NCBI GenBank assembly: GCA_037126765.1
Contig: JBBCBC010000026.1
Span: 28,939,698 to 29,003,697 of the forward strand
Source of the DNA: Stenogyne calaminthoides
Taxonomy: Eukaryota; Streptophyta; Magnoliopsida; Lamiales; Lamiaceae
Direction: 5' to 3'
DNA: 64,000 bases
This document shows, piece by piece, positions 1-10,700 of the stretch. The translations under genes and the position numbers were made by a program. The notes beneath the pieces were generated by a model. That model had not been told where the DNA came from, made no database searches, and was given only the letters and a program-made list of their open reading frames with translations. How positions within the stretch are numbered: the first letter of the stretch is position 1; every line of letters begins with the position of its first letter.

Positions 1-994
1 TAGTGGGATTAATTAATATTTTATGGGCTTGAATAATATTGTGGCTCAATATTGATAATTCAAGATCCATTGGAAGGTCCAATCTTAATTCTCCTAAAGG
101 CCCTCCAAGTAGCCCAACATAAAGTCCAATAACTGGAAAAGATGTTTAAAAATAAAATAAATATTTGTTGCTAATTTTCCAATTTTTTCGAAAATTATGG
201 ATAAGAGGGGAGAAAGATTTTCTTTGAATTTTGTTATGGAATGAAGATATGTATTCTTGGAATACAAGATTATCTCATTAAATTCAAGAAATCTCTCACT
301 TGGTTATTCATAATGAATATTCGAAAATTTTGAAAATATAAAGGGCAAGAAAGATTTTCTTGATTTTCTTGAAAATATATTATGGAAGATATGTATTTCT
401 TGGAATAGAAGAATATCTCATAAATTCAAGAAGATCCAAATCTTGGAATCTTGACCTAATATTTTCGAAAAATCCATAATGTGATGAGGTGGGATTTTTG
501 TGGAATATTTTAATTATGGGGAAAAGAATATAGGAGATATATTCAAGATTGAAAAGATTTTCCCACATTGTTTTTCTACCCCAAAAATCGCCCATCACCC
601 ATCTATAAATAGGGGATGATTCTTTCATTCCCAAGTGCAATTCCATGTGCTGGAAAAATTAGTAAATCCACAAAAGTGGTGCAACAAATTTTATTTTTCC
701 TTTTAGTTAATTGTTCGCGAGTTTCCTTCCACCGGATAGTCGAGCAAGGGCTAGGGAATACTTGGGAAGGTTTTTGGGTGTGTTTTCATCAACAAGGCCA
801 TCGTCATTCCAAGAGGTAAGTTCACGTAAACTCGTAGTAATTCCGCATGCGTAGGATTTAATTGAATTGTTTATATGAATGATTTGTTATTATTTGAATT
901 AATATGGGTTAATTCATGCTAGTAATAATTGTTAGAATTAAATTTGTATTTAAATATTCATCCCGAATAGATCCAGGCAATTCGTTCTCCAACA
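1..994 (+). mobile_element. Partial LTR (solo or truncated), left end outside the window
   Basis: AT-rich sequence without a credible reading frame. It has a TATA box (TATAAATA, 604-611) followed by a leader-like stretch, which is the layout of an LTR U3/R/U5. It ends near CCAACA at about 989-994, where the sequence changes into exon-like DNA of a Mutator-type gene. I infer an LTR inserted into that element. The left end lies outside the window, so neither TSD nor superfamily can be established. Confidence 0.4.
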
Positions 995-1314
995 CAGCTT
1001 TATTGGAGGAGGACCAGTACAGAGGGTTGAGCATGTAAGAGTGTTTTTCTTGTTTTTTAGGTATCATAGATTCATATGTTCAGAGAATAACATGTTCTTA
1101 GTTGTTGCATATTTCAATTATAGGTTAAGAGTTCTGCTTCTTTTACTCCCAATAGTTACATTGGAGGAGATGTGGAGGGTCCATCTCTGGAAGATTCAAC
1201 AGTGGCTGATAAGGATGGAATGAGTGTCACAACAATTGGGGGTAAGAAGTTTGTCACACAGACCAGTCTCACAAAAGCTACCATGTCAAAGAAATTGAAA
1301 GGCAAAAAGAAGTA
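995..1314 (+). pseudogene. 3' exons of a Mutator-like transposase gene (fragment)
   Basis: Three exon-like pieces lie on the plus strand. The last starts after an acceptor (TTATAG) near 1123 and reads in frame to TAG at 1312-1314. Its product tail is rich in Ser/Thr and ends in a lysine-rich stretch (SKKLKGKKK). Upstream pieces are truncated by the LTR. I assign it to a MULE because the sequence to the right (2,395-2,545) looks like a MULE terminal inverted repeat and because short basic tails are common in plant MuDR-like proteins. The catalytic domain is not in the window, so family membership is inferred from context. An unrelated gene end is possible. Confidence 0.35.
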
Positions 1315-1863
1315 GATGAGGGTTGGGGTAGGTTAGGAGGATAGTTTTTTTTGTCTTTTAAGCCACTACAATCTCATTGTCTTTTATAGTATACTGAAAA
1401 CTCAAGTTTTGTGCTTAATGGTATCAGATTGTGGTGGTTTACGATTGGTGGTACATTTGGCTTATATTTTGCTACTGATTGGTGATTTGGTATTAATAGG
1501 GTGGAAGTGATGTATATTTTGCTGCAGATTCATGGTATATTTGGCTTTTAATGCTCTTAGTATTTGCTATTCATGGTATATTTTGTATTTTGTATTGATG
1601 GTATCTTGGTTTGAATTGTTTGTATGTATTAGATGGTATTTGCTTAGTTTCTTGTATTTTGTATTTGAGTGTTGCAGATTGTTTGGTTGATCAGTAGGTT
1701 AGCATAAAACATAAACAAGATAGGACATTACATTAGATATCATTAGAACATTACTAATGGGGCATTACATTAGACAGCTTTAGGACATTACATAAGATAG
1801 GATATTAGTCCTAGAACATTTCAAAAGACAACCAAAATAGGAATCACATTCATATGCAAGAAA
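1315..1863. other. Spacer between two convergent gene ends
   Basis: AT-rich DNA between the plus-strand gene end at 1314 and the minus-strand GRF gene stop at 1864. It contains loosely repeated TGGTATTT and TTACATTAGA motifs at about 1,590-1,820 and probably supplies 3'UTRs for both units. No further gene is visible. Confidence 0.5.
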
Positions 1864-2211
1864 CTAAGCAAACCACTGTAAGACCCTAAATGCAACAATG
1901 AGAAGTAGTACAACCAAAAACAGTTTTTTCAATTTCAGTAGTTCCTTGATTGCTTTAGTCAGAACCTTGATTTCTTGAACCAGAATTTTCATCTCCTCAA
2001 TCACCTTAGAGTCAGTGTCTTCACCAACTCCATTATTGCTATCTTCAGCCCACATAAAAAAATCACATCCACCATTTTCACTTAGGGAGTCGGGACAATT
2101 ATGAAATAGTCTTCCTCTACTTCTAGGCTTCTGAGAAACGTACGTACGACAAGCTTTCCCACAATAGCAAATAAGGTTGTGTCGAATTCGAGCAGAAGAT
2201 GAGGAAGACAT
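1864..2211 (-). CDS. GRF-type zinc-finger protein with C-terminal membrane helix
   Basis: Intact 115-residue frame. I chose the ATG at 2209-2211 (MSSSSSARIRHNL). The frame is open further upstream, but a TATA box on the minus strand (2312-2319) lies about 100 bp before this ATG, so the upstream extension is probably leader. Residues about 12-58 match the GRF zinc finger: CYCGKACRTYV, then RGRLFHNCP, then GGCDFFMWAED, giving the C-x-C...C...C ligands and the GR-F and FF-W signature. A charged, helix-prone segment (about 70-95, likely coiled coil) leads to a hydrophobic C-terminus (LFLVVLLLIVAFRVLQWF), a probable tail anchor. GRF fingers bind nucleic acid in larger proteins. The role of these short plant versions is unknown. 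It lies just inside a MULE-like terminal repeat, so it is probably element cargo. Confidence 0.75.
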   Translation of the reverse strand: MSSSSSARIRHNLICYCGKACRTYVSQKPRSRGRLFHNCPDSLSENGGCDFFMWAEDSNNGVGEDTDSKVIEEMKILVQEIKVLTKAIKELLKLKKLFLVVLLLIVAFRVLQWFA

Positions 2212-2311
2212 GGTGTGTTTAGGTGTTTTTGGATTTGGATTTAGTGTTGAATGTGTTGTGCTTCTTTTTTCATGAATGTGTTTTGTTGAATGTGTGAATA
2301 TATGTGGAATG

Positions 2312-2319
2312 TATATATA
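2312..2319 (-). promoter_or_regulatory. TATA box of the GRF zinc-finger gene
   Basis: TATATATA on the minus strand about 100 bp upstream of the chosen ATG, a usual distance for a plant promoter with a short 5'UTR. Confidence 0.5.
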
Positions 2320-2394
2320 GCAAAGAGGAAAATCTAGGTTTTGGGTTGAAATTGGTGGGAAAAACTTGATTTTCCCACCAATTTTTGACAAATT

Positions 2395-2545
2395 TCAATC
2401 TTATGGGACTGAAATTGACAGTAAATTGGCGAAAAAGTAACGGCGGGACTACATTTGAAAATTAAAATTTTTGTGGGACTAAATTTGCCAGTGGTGGGAC
2501 TAAATCGAAAATATGTTGTGGTTCATGAGACCAAAAGTGCAAAAA
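2395..2545. mobile_element. Right terminal repeat of a Mutator-like element
   Basis: Contains the recurring phrase GGGACTAAATTTG/GGGACTGAAATTG and ends in CCAAAAGTGCAAAAAACTC. Read inward from the right it begins with a T-rich GTTTTTTGCACTTTTGGTC phrase, the style of terminus typical of plant MULEs. Related 'GGTCCCATAACTT' termini occur at about 30,515 and 57,715. The partner end is outside the window or destroyed, so no 9-bp TSD can be checked. Confidence 0.45.
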
Positions 2546-3877
2546 ACTCTTTATCTATACATATATATATATATATAATTAATATACACTCACATCAACG
2601 GGTTCATGTATAAAATCTAATGTTGAATTTTCTGTATCGTTAGTTTTTATACTATGAATTGTTGGAAGAGAGTATATATATAACTTGTTGCAAGAAAAAA
2701 TATTTACATATTAGTACATTATTATAGTTATTAACTAATTTCTAAAATACATTCAATTGCATGGTTAAATGACTTTATTGCATTGTGAAAAATTTAAGTT
2801 CACTGTATAATTTGGTACAAAATAATGAATGCTATGAATTATTGCATCTTATTATTCCAGTAACAAGCGATATGTCTGAGGAATGGGTTCAGTACATGCT
2901 ATATGCTACTCTATAAAAAACATTGTGATATGATTGATGTAAAGGGGATTTATTTCACAATATAGACAGTACCATACAAGACTAGAAAAAGCCTTTAAAT
3001 TGTGAGGTTGAGACATGGTTATAGTATTTAATTTGCAGTGGCTAGAGATGTCGAAATTTTGACAAAGCTATAGAAATTAACATGATTCAATTTAGTGAAA
3101 ATTTATTCCATATGAGGATTTGAATCTGTGTTGCTAGATAATTTCTTCTCACATCATCACCACGACCTTATCAGTGGCTATGCTTCTGAAATTAAGAATC
3201 TCATTTGAATTTAGGCAAACTTTTAAATGAAACATTTTACTGATCTAGATTCCATAAAATATGACACACAAGTCAGAATGATATACAAGCAAAATAAACA
3301 CAGAAAAAGTTTGTGGATATCTTATGTTTTTCGAATCGGGTCAAATAAAAATTTCAAATAAATCTGCGCAAAGGCAAAATAACAAAACTCGCTCCGAGGT
3401 CAGTGTTGCTATAAGCGCAAAAATATGTTACTTTAATTACATGTATGCGTTACTATAAGGACAAATAACACATATTTATTTTTTCAGTACACATATTTGC
3501 GTATAAGATATTGAAAATTTTGTTATATACACACAAATGTGTTATTGTAAAGAGAAATTTGTGTTACTGTATGAACAAAACAACACTCCCTCCATTTTCA
3601 TTCGTTTTACTCTTTGTTTTTTATCCGTTTCTCCTTCTGACCTTTGACCAACTACCTTAAGTAAGGACCCATACTGCCAAATTACATAATTGAATTAGTA
3701 AAAATATTTATTTCTTACATCATCACATAATAACTTATAATTGTTCTTACAATGACACATATCTATTTTTTATAGTAACACGAATTGAGAGCAAATTTTC
3801 TGTTATGTCACTGCGTGAATTTTTACGAAAAGAATTCGTTTGACCCGTACAGAATCGACAAATTTTTAACTCTTCCC

Positions 3878-3932
<55 letters not shown>

Positions 3933-4905
3933 GTTTCACGGTGAAATACTAGTATGTTAAATTAAATTGACCCCGAATGATAAAATCAAATCAATTCCCA
4001 CAAGACTTTTGAAAATTCATTTGATTCAAAAACATATTGTGAGATATGGTGTTGTATAATTGTTTTGTTAGAATTGAGAAAGGGGGTGGAGAGAGACAAA
4101 AGATGATGGATGTAGGGTTGTAGTCAGGTATTATACCTAAAAGTGTACGTCCACCGTTTACTAACAATCCATCATTTCGAGGAGGTGAAAATAACAGTAT
4201 ATATTCCACACAATCCAACCCATGGTTTTTCAATGCCAATTAAATATTGAGGAAGTTGGAGTTTAGACAAAAGGGTCTTGGTTGGCGTTGCCTTTTTTAT
4301 CCAAACACGTGCACAGCTCATGCCCTTGTTGGAATTATCAACTTCATCATATTTATCTATTACCATTAATTAAGAAAACAATCGTCTCACGTTTTTTAAA
4401 TTTTTTTCTGCGTCAAATTTTGGCCATGTAGGGCCTAAAATAATTTCACCTAAATTACTCTTGCTTAATTTATTATCCACCACTAAATTAAATTCGCTCA
4501 TCATCGATTATAATCGTCTCATGAAAAAGTTGAAACATCTTACGTTGTGGAAGCTTTGATTTATCCTCGGCTCACATAACGATAAATGATATGTACAAAA
4601 ACAATAAATGATTGTCCCAACTAAAATTGTCTCGTCACAGGTGGCATGTATGAACTTATATATTTTATCATAATTGAGTATGAGTATACATTTTTTTTAA
4701 AATAAAATACTCCTATAAAATATTTTATATGAAATAATAATATAAATTGAGAAATTTACGGATTGTTCAAACATAGATCTAGCTCAAATAATATTCTTAA
4801 AGTATATATTATTATAAGAATAAATATATAAAAAAAATGTAATATGTGTATGTATTACTTATTCTCATATCTATAGTACACCAGAGATGAATATAAGGAG
4901 GGTGC
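2546..4905. other. AT-rich intergenic spacer
   Basis: No gene recognised. A short (TA)n run lies at about 2,559-2,577. A fragment of a TAACACATAT-rich repeat at about 3,400-3,580 also appears near 22,395. A CTCCCTCCATTTTC MITE end lies at 3,588. A (TA)n tract lies at about 3,884-3,927. A minus-strand open stretch (4,366-3,991) is not recognisable as a protein. Confidence 0.5.
3884..3927. repeat. (TA)n microsatellite
   Basis: Uninterrupted alternating TA, about 22 units. Confidence 0.9.
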
Positions 4906-4908
4906 CAG

Positions 4909-5072
4909 GGGCGGACGTCCCCCTTGGTATTAAAACTTTTTCTATTATATATGTCGAAAATTTTATATTTATACCTTAAAAACGTTAAATTTTATCATTT
5001 AGCCCTCGTTGGGATTCTAAAATTTCGTGGGAAATTTCGTCCCCTTGGAGCGAAATCTTGGATTCGTCCTTG
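4909..5072. mobile_element. hAT-like MITE
   Basis: Begins CAGGGGCGGACG and ends GGATTCGTCCTTG, an imperfect terminal inverted repeat of the hAT type. The flanks do not show a convincing 8-bp duplication, and the Gypsy element is inserted only a few bases to the right. Confidence 0.45.
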
Positions 5073-5077
5073 TATAG
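5073..5077. repeat. Target-site duplication TATAG (left)
   Basis: TATAG immediately before the 5' LTR. The same five bases follow the 3' LTR at 16,781-16,785, which defines the element boundaries. Confidence 0.85.
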
Positions 5078-5439
5078 TGTTGTGTTCGATATAATTACTC
5101 AGTATTAATCGAACACGTATGAGGACACGTGTAATATTCAATTATTAAAATAACCACGCTCAATGGATAAGTGTGCAGACGGCTTGATTTAACAAACAAG
5201 TTTGTTCGCCACCGCCACTTGTCAACCATGCGAGAGTATGCTCGCATTATGAAGTAAGTTTTGTTCGCCAGCCCGCCATTTACCAACCAAGGTTGCTCAA
5301 CCAGCTTACCGAGCAAACATGTATGTTCGCCAGACTAACCGAGCAAACAGGTATGATCCTCGAAGATGTTGATCTCGATCACCAAACCGACGATCGGAAG
5401 AAGAAATCGATAGCTTTGAGTCAAGTGACCTCGTGGTCA

Positions 5440-5729
5440 AGATGTTTCGATGCACGATAACCCGAGGGCTCAGACATCCCGGAAGGCTCGAGATAACCCG
5501 GCGGTCAAGATGCTCGATGCTCGACATCCCGAAGGCTCAGATAACCCGAGGGGTCAAGATGCTTTCGATGCTCGAGACATCCTGAAGGCTCAGACAACCT
5601 GAGGGGTCAGTATGTTCGATGCTCAGATATCCTGAAGGCTCAGACATCCTGAAGGCTCAGACAACCTGAGGGGTCAGTATGCTCGATGCTCAGATAACCT
5701 GAGGGCTCAGACATGCTCGATGAGGACAG
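5440..5729. repeat. Imperfect tandem repeats in U3 of the LTR
   Basis: About six copies of a 45-55-bp unit built from 'ATAACCCGAGGGGTCA', 'AGATGCTCGATGCTC' and 'GACATCCCGAAGGCTCA'. The 3' LTR retains fewer copies (about 15,990-16,190). Confidence 0.8.
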
Positions 5730-5914
5730 TATTCCGGCATGAGATTGATATGGTTTAAAGGGGCGAACAAAGCATTCAGTCGAGCAAAAGATTGATTTGG
5801 ACGACCAAAAGAGTGTCTTATAGACAAGCAAATGCAAAGATCAACCAGGAAGACGAAGTTGGAAACGTGGCAGCATTACATGAGTTCTTGTAAGGCAAAA
5901 GTCACCAAATTCAT

Positions 5915-6001
5915 GCTTGCCGGACCATGTCATGCTTGCAAAACCAAACTCATGCTTGCTAAACCATTTCATGCTTGCCAAAACCAAATTTCATGCTTGT
6001 C
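5915..6001. repeat. Short tandem repeat TCATGCTTGC just upstream of the LTR TATA box
   Basis: Five copies of TCATGCTTG(C/T) spaced about 17-25 bp, ending shortly before TATAAATA. The spacing directly upstream of the promoter suggests an enhancer-type repeat. That function is inference. Confidence 0.65.
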
Positions 6002-6008
6002 AAAGTAC

Positions 6009-6016
6009 TATAAATA
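6009..6016 (+). promoter_or_regulatory. LTR TATA box
   Basis: TATAAATA within the LTR. The same site is kept in the 3' LTR (about 16,421). It probably marks the U3/R promoter. Confidence 0.7.
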
Positions 6017-6039
6017 GAAGAAAAAAGAAGAAGAGAGGA

Positions 6040-6150
6040 GGTTCACAAGAAATTTCCCGAGGGGTAAGGTTCACAAGAAATTTCCCAGAGGGGTAGGGTT
6101 CACAAATATTTCCCAGAGTGGTGAGGTTCAGAAAAATTCCAGAGCCCACA
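6040..6150. repeat. Tandem repeat in the R/U5 part of the LTR
   Basis: Three to four copies of a unit of about 29 bp, 'AGGTTCACAAGAAATTTCCC(A)GAGGGGT', downstream of the TATA box. Confidence 0.7.
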
Positions 6151-6410
6151 AAAATCCCTAGCACTCATATACTTACTCTCCAAATCATCTTCATTTATAG
6201 TGATTCATCTTCATGAGATGTATCATGTATTGTACGTGTAAAACTCGCAATACTACATCCCTGGCTTGGAACGCCCCCAGAGTAGTCATTTTCTTATTTG
6301 GGTCAACAAATTTCTGTTATTTACAGATATTTTACACGTACATATTTTGTTTGTGAGTTGTCATCGAATTAGCCACATAATATTCTCCATATAAAACGAC
6401 TCGCAACAAC

Positions 6411-6428
6411 TGGCGCTAGAAGAAGGGT
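6411..6428 (+). other. Primer-binding site (candidate)
   Basis: TGGCGCTAGAAGAAGGG begins two bases after the 5' LTR. The TGG start and position fit a tRNA primer site. I cannot name the tRNA with confidence. Confidence 0.6.
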
Positions 6429-6510
6429 AGAAAAAATCAACCAATACACAATCCCGTAGATAGCCGAGGCAGAAAAAAGAAATATAATGCCTTAATCTAG
6501 GAATATCCAG

Positions 6511-8260
6511 ATGGAGAGGTCGGGACAAAGCCGACCTCACGCTCAGAAAGAGGCTCAACATCAGCCTCACAAAAATCAGTCTGTGGAAACCATCAATCTT
6601 GAAGATATCGCCAATGATCCGACGACCACAACAAAGGCCATCACTCACAGAAAGAGAGGGCCGAAAAAGAGTTGGCCAAGTTGCAAATTCAAGATGATGG
6701 TGATCGACGCTCGCATACACCTTATAGCGAGCAAGTTAAAGTGAAAGCTGCACCAAAGGGGGCCGACAAAAAGGTCGTTGATATGTCGGACGACGAGCAG
6801 CCTCAAAGGTCCAGACAATCGGTGTTTGGACATTTGAGGCTCTTTGTTAAAGACCGAATCGGTGATCATAGGCGTCGGGATCCCTGGAAGGAACATCCGA
6901 TGAACATGCCGGCTCCTTCAGCTCCTCATGATCTCCCACATCCCGAAAGACAGTAGAAAAAACAAAAATCGGTTGGAACTAAATTGTCTATCCATCATCG
7001 ATTGGGTCAAGAGGGGCTAACATGGAAAGGGGACCGCCCATCACGAGCATGAACCCCGAGTCCTCATGATGGGACACAAATTTCATCCAATCCAAGCTGG
7101 GCCCACAAAATTTGCGTAAATGCGAAAAAGCAATCGAGGGCTTACAGCCGACCGCCGCAACGAAAAGAACTCCTCAGCGAAAGACACTTTCGTTTCGCCA
7201 CTAACACCGGCGATCATGGCAACCGAAGTACAAGAAAAAGTGATAAAAAACCGACCACCAATCCCTATGTTCGATGTTGAGTCTGACCCACATGTTCACC
7301 TCAACAAATATTCAGATTATATGATCGCAATGGGTGCCATCGATGTAACGCAAAGGCCGATCATTCCCTATGACTTTGGGTGATCGAGCACATAGGTGGT
7401 TTTCCACTCGCCTCGCCAAGGGTCCATCAAGTCTTTTCGCCTACTGGGGACGTAAATTCTCGCCTCATTTCTCATCTATGTGTGCTCGCCAGCCCCAAAA
7501 CAACGGTTAGCACATTTTTCCCAACTCAAGAGAGAGTCGACGGGCATACGTGGAAAGGTTCGATAAATGTTTGTATGATGGGGCTCTGGCCGAAGAGGAT
7601 GCTAAGATCCTCACAGGTGGTCGGAGGCGACCTGAATTCGGACATGTGGAAGGCCATACATCAAGAATGGCCAAACACATATGCCGAATTCCGTGAGTAG
7701 CGACCAAGATTATAACGATAGAAGACCGCCGCCTAATCGCGAAAAGAAAGCGAAGAGGTGGCGACGGAAGGTGATCGCGAAAAAGAAACCAACAGCGAAG
7801 GGGGGGTACAAACCCCGTGATCTTTCAAACCATTTGAAGCGGGGCGGGGCGAAGACACGCGCTTCAGAAGTATTCTCGGGGTCTCGCCGAGACAAGATAT
7901 AACCGGATCAAGGATCGTGACATGTTGGAAAACCCCGATTTAATTTTCGGGGATAAAACTCATCTAAATCCTTCCAAGTTCGCTTTGTTCCATGAGTTTA
8001 TCGGCATTAATCTGAGACGAAAGTGTCGCAACCTCATGCGACAACTCGAAATTATACAAGGAAAATCGCCTTTGCTCAAGATATTAAGAAGCCGTAACGA
8101 GAAACCCGGGCGCGAGAGGTCGGGCGATCAAGAGAAAGCCAGAAGCGGAAGAAGAGTCCGACAGCGATCAAGAGGAATTCCACCGACAGTTGGACTTACC
8201 AAAGAAAAGGGGCCCCAACCACGAACAAAGGAAGGGAGGGGCAAGAAATTAACATGATCC
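6511..8260 (+). pseudogene. gag region, broken
   Basis: Broken frames. A recognisable piece at 7,120-7,383 contains PPIPMFDVESDPHVHLNKYSDYM, the 'PxF(D)G.SDP..HL..Y...M' block at the start of Gypsy gag capsid domains. It ends at a stop at 7,381-7,383 and continues in shifted frames to about 7,700. The 7,700-8,260 stretch is basic and charged (KKAKRWRRK; REKPGRERSGDQEKARSGRR), as in a nucleocapsid or linker region. No CCHC knuckle is visible. A structural Gag cannot be made from it as it stands. Confidence 0.6.
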
Positions 8261-8299
8261 GTCTGAACTATGGCCCTGGGTGGGGTTTGCAATCAAGTG

Positions 8300-8870
8300 C
8301 CTTCCCTATCAAACAGTATTAAAGTTAACATCGGTGAATGTGGCGAGCACACACCTAAAGCACGCCACCCTTTCACCAAATCATATTTTCGAAGATGATC
8401 TTGACGGCATGATCACCCTCACAATGACTCTCTAACCAACGCCGTTTTTCTTCGGGTTTAGCCGCCGAGACGCTTTGGTCGATTAATCGAGCATATCGAA
8501 CATTCTGTTTGTAAACACTCTGCACCAAATAGAGAAGCAAGTTGGGGATCTAAGTATGTATATAGAACCATGTGATCCCACCATCATGGGTCTCGGGGAA
8601 TCTATAACCCGGCCCTATGATTTGATCAGGTTAGGAGTCGAGCTAGAGTCAATTTTAAATCCGGAGATCCGACGAACTAGAATGCTAGATTTTGTAATCG
8701 TCGATTCTCCATCTACCTATAACGGGTTCTTATGTCACCCGTTCATCCAGGAATTTAAGGCAGCTTGTTCGACTTACTACTATTGTCTTAAATTTCCTAT
8801 TTTTGATGGAACGGGCAGCATAAAGGACGATCAGAAAAAAGCTCGAGATTGCTTACTATCGTGCATACCA
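8300..8870 (+). pseudogene. pol, protease-linked segment
   Basis: Within the long frame 8,556-9,623, residues about 45-105 read FVIVDSPSTYNGFLCHPFI, then STYYYCLKFPIFDG...DDQKKARDC. This is the conserved segment linking protease and RT in Tat-type Gypsy polyproteins (VVD-PS-YN-ILGRP...STYH-CLKFPT...DQ-AR-CY). The usual LGRP is LCHP here. The protease active site upstream is not in a continuous frame. Confidence 0.6.
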
Positions 8871-9780
8871 GAAAGACAAAATATTGTCAGCATGGTAGAA
8901 CCAATATGGGAAGTCGGAGATTCAAGCCAACGAACGAATACATCATTCCGGGCAGACATAACTCCCCGGGCGAGCACGGAGCCTGGGGCGACCAGACAGG
9001 TCCCCGATCCCATGAGTATAGATCTGCCCAAAGAACAATCTGATTGCGGGTTACCGAACTTAGAACCTTGCATAGGATTCGACCCTATGGAGGTCGAAGA
9101 TGAGCACAGGGGGTCGAACATAGATCCCCAGTGGAAACAAAAGAAAAGACGAGCAACACCTGTTGAGCAGCTAGAGTCCATCATGGCCGACCCAGACAAA
9201 CTAGAATTAGAATTATTTATTGGTTCAGAAATACCGGAACCTTTCCGAATAGAAATGATCGAGTATCTCCGAACAAATTTGGATGTGTTTGTTTGGTCAC
9301 ATGAGGGCATGGTCGGCATCGATCCTAAGCATGCATGCCACCATCTCAATATCAACCCAGCACAAATCTCAATAATTCAGAAACGAAGAAAGTTCGATCC
9401 GGAAAAGTACGCGTCTCTAGATGCCGAAGTTAAAAAGTTGCTCAACAATAAGCTCATCCGGGAAGTCAAATGCCCAGAATGGTTAGCAAACCCTGTGCTC
9501 GTCCAAAAACCAAACAGAACTTGGGGGTACCATCAAATCCCTACGCATCCCAACGATCAAGAAAGAACCTCATTCTGTAACGGAAAAAACATGTATTGTT
9601 GGAAGCGTATGCCTTTCGGGTAAAAGAATGCCGGAGCAACATATCAAAGGCTGGTGAACAAGATGTTCGACGAACACATAGGGCGGACGATCGAGGTGTA
9701 CATCGATGACATTGTGGTCAAAAGCAAGCACAAAGAAGTCCACCTCGTCCACCTAACACAGGCGTTTGATATCCTCTAAG
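8871..9780 (+). pseudogene. pol, reverse transcriptase with internal deletion
   Basis: The frame runs through FDPEKYASLDAEVKKLL and LIREVKCPEWLANPVLVQKPN, the RT entry. It then jumps from NRTW directly to YHQIPTHPNDQERTSF. The segment that normally lies between, including the first catalytic aspartate (motif A), is missing. Downstream, after a stop at 9,621-9,623, it continues KNAGATYQRLVNKMF and YIDDIVVKS (YIDD at 9,699-9,710, motif C). Motif C without motif A cannot give an active RT. Confidence 0.8.
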
Positions 9781-10039
9781 CTATGCTCGACATGCAAGCT
9801 CCCAGAAATGTAAAGCAAAGTTCAAAGACTGACGGGATGTTTGGTTTCCCTGAACCGATTCATGTCACGGACAATATTGTCCAAACCCATACCGGGCAGA
9901 CAACTATAATTGTACCTGGCCGCCTCCGAGCACGCGATCAATGTTGTGCTCGTCCGAGCAGAGGTAACGACCCACTTGCCTGTATATTAAGACAGCCAAG
10001 AATTGAAAGATGTTTAACTTTGGCGCTAGCATACGCTCT

Positions 10040-10289
10040 TGTTATGAGTGTTCGCAAACTACGGCCTTATTTCTTCGACCACTCTGTCGAAGTTCTTACC
10101 ACTTTCCCATTACGCCAAGTTCTGCATCGACCGGATACAGCCGGAATATTACTAAAGTGGGTTGTAGAGCTCGGCCAGTTCAGCATCACGTACGCACTTC
10201 GAACGGCGATCAAAGGTCAAGCCATGGCCGATTTTATGGTCGAGTTAACTTACCCACAACAACCCAAAAAAGAAATCAACCAGCCATAG
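10040..10289 (+). pseudogene. pol, RT-connection/RNase H end
   Basis: KLRPYFFDHSVEVLTTFPLRQVLHRPDTAG...KWVVELGQFSITYALRTAIKGQAMADFMVE, the region following the RT-linked RNase H in Tat-type elements. It sits in a frame different from the preceding RT piece, so at least one frameshift lies between. The first RNase H catalytic core (about 9,790-10,000) is too degraded to recognise. Confidence 0.65.
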
Positions 10290-10700
10290 CACATGTACGA
10301 CGATGGTTCGTCGACGAGCACAAAAGCCGGAGCAGGGGTGGTGCTCATCAGTCCAACTCGGTAAACTTTCTCAACGGCCATCCGTTTGGATTTCCCAGCC
10401 ACAAATAATGAAGCCGAGTACGAAGCTTTGATCGATGGACTACATATGGCTATGACAATGGGAATTCAGAGAGGCTGATGATTTACAGTGATTCCCAGCT
10501 AATCATCTATTAGGTTCTTGGCGAATATGAGGCTCGGGGCAAGCAGATGGCTCAATATCAATTACTGGCCAAAGAATTGTTCGAGCAATTTGAGCAGGTA
10601 TATATTAAACAGCTCCCCAGGATGGAGAATTCATTTGCGGACGCTTTAGCTCGATTGGCTACCGCAGAAGATGTACCTAATTTAACAGATGTTATGATCG
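10290..10700 (+). pseudogene. pol, second RNase H-like domain
   Basis: Frames carry DDGSS..AGAGVVLISP, NNEAEYEALIDGLHMAM and YSDSQLI, then QMAQYQLLAKELFEQF...PRMENSFADALARLAT. These are the D, E and D motifs and tail of an additional RNase H domain, which supports Tat placement. Stops and shifts occur at about 10,288, 10,362 and 10,512. Confidence 0.65.

Larger units (their letters stand above)
5078..6408 (+). repeat. 5' LTR of the Gypsy element
   Basis: Starts TGTTGTGTTCGATATAATTA and ends CGACTCGCAACA. It contains a TATA box at 6,009 and three blocks of internal tandem repeats. It is 1,331 bp, against 1,069 bp for the 3' LTR. Confidence 0.9.

Noticed and set aside
8831..9355. 174-codon minus-strand frame opposite pol
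   Set aside because: Shadow of the coding strand, which carries recognisable RT and protease-linked motifs.
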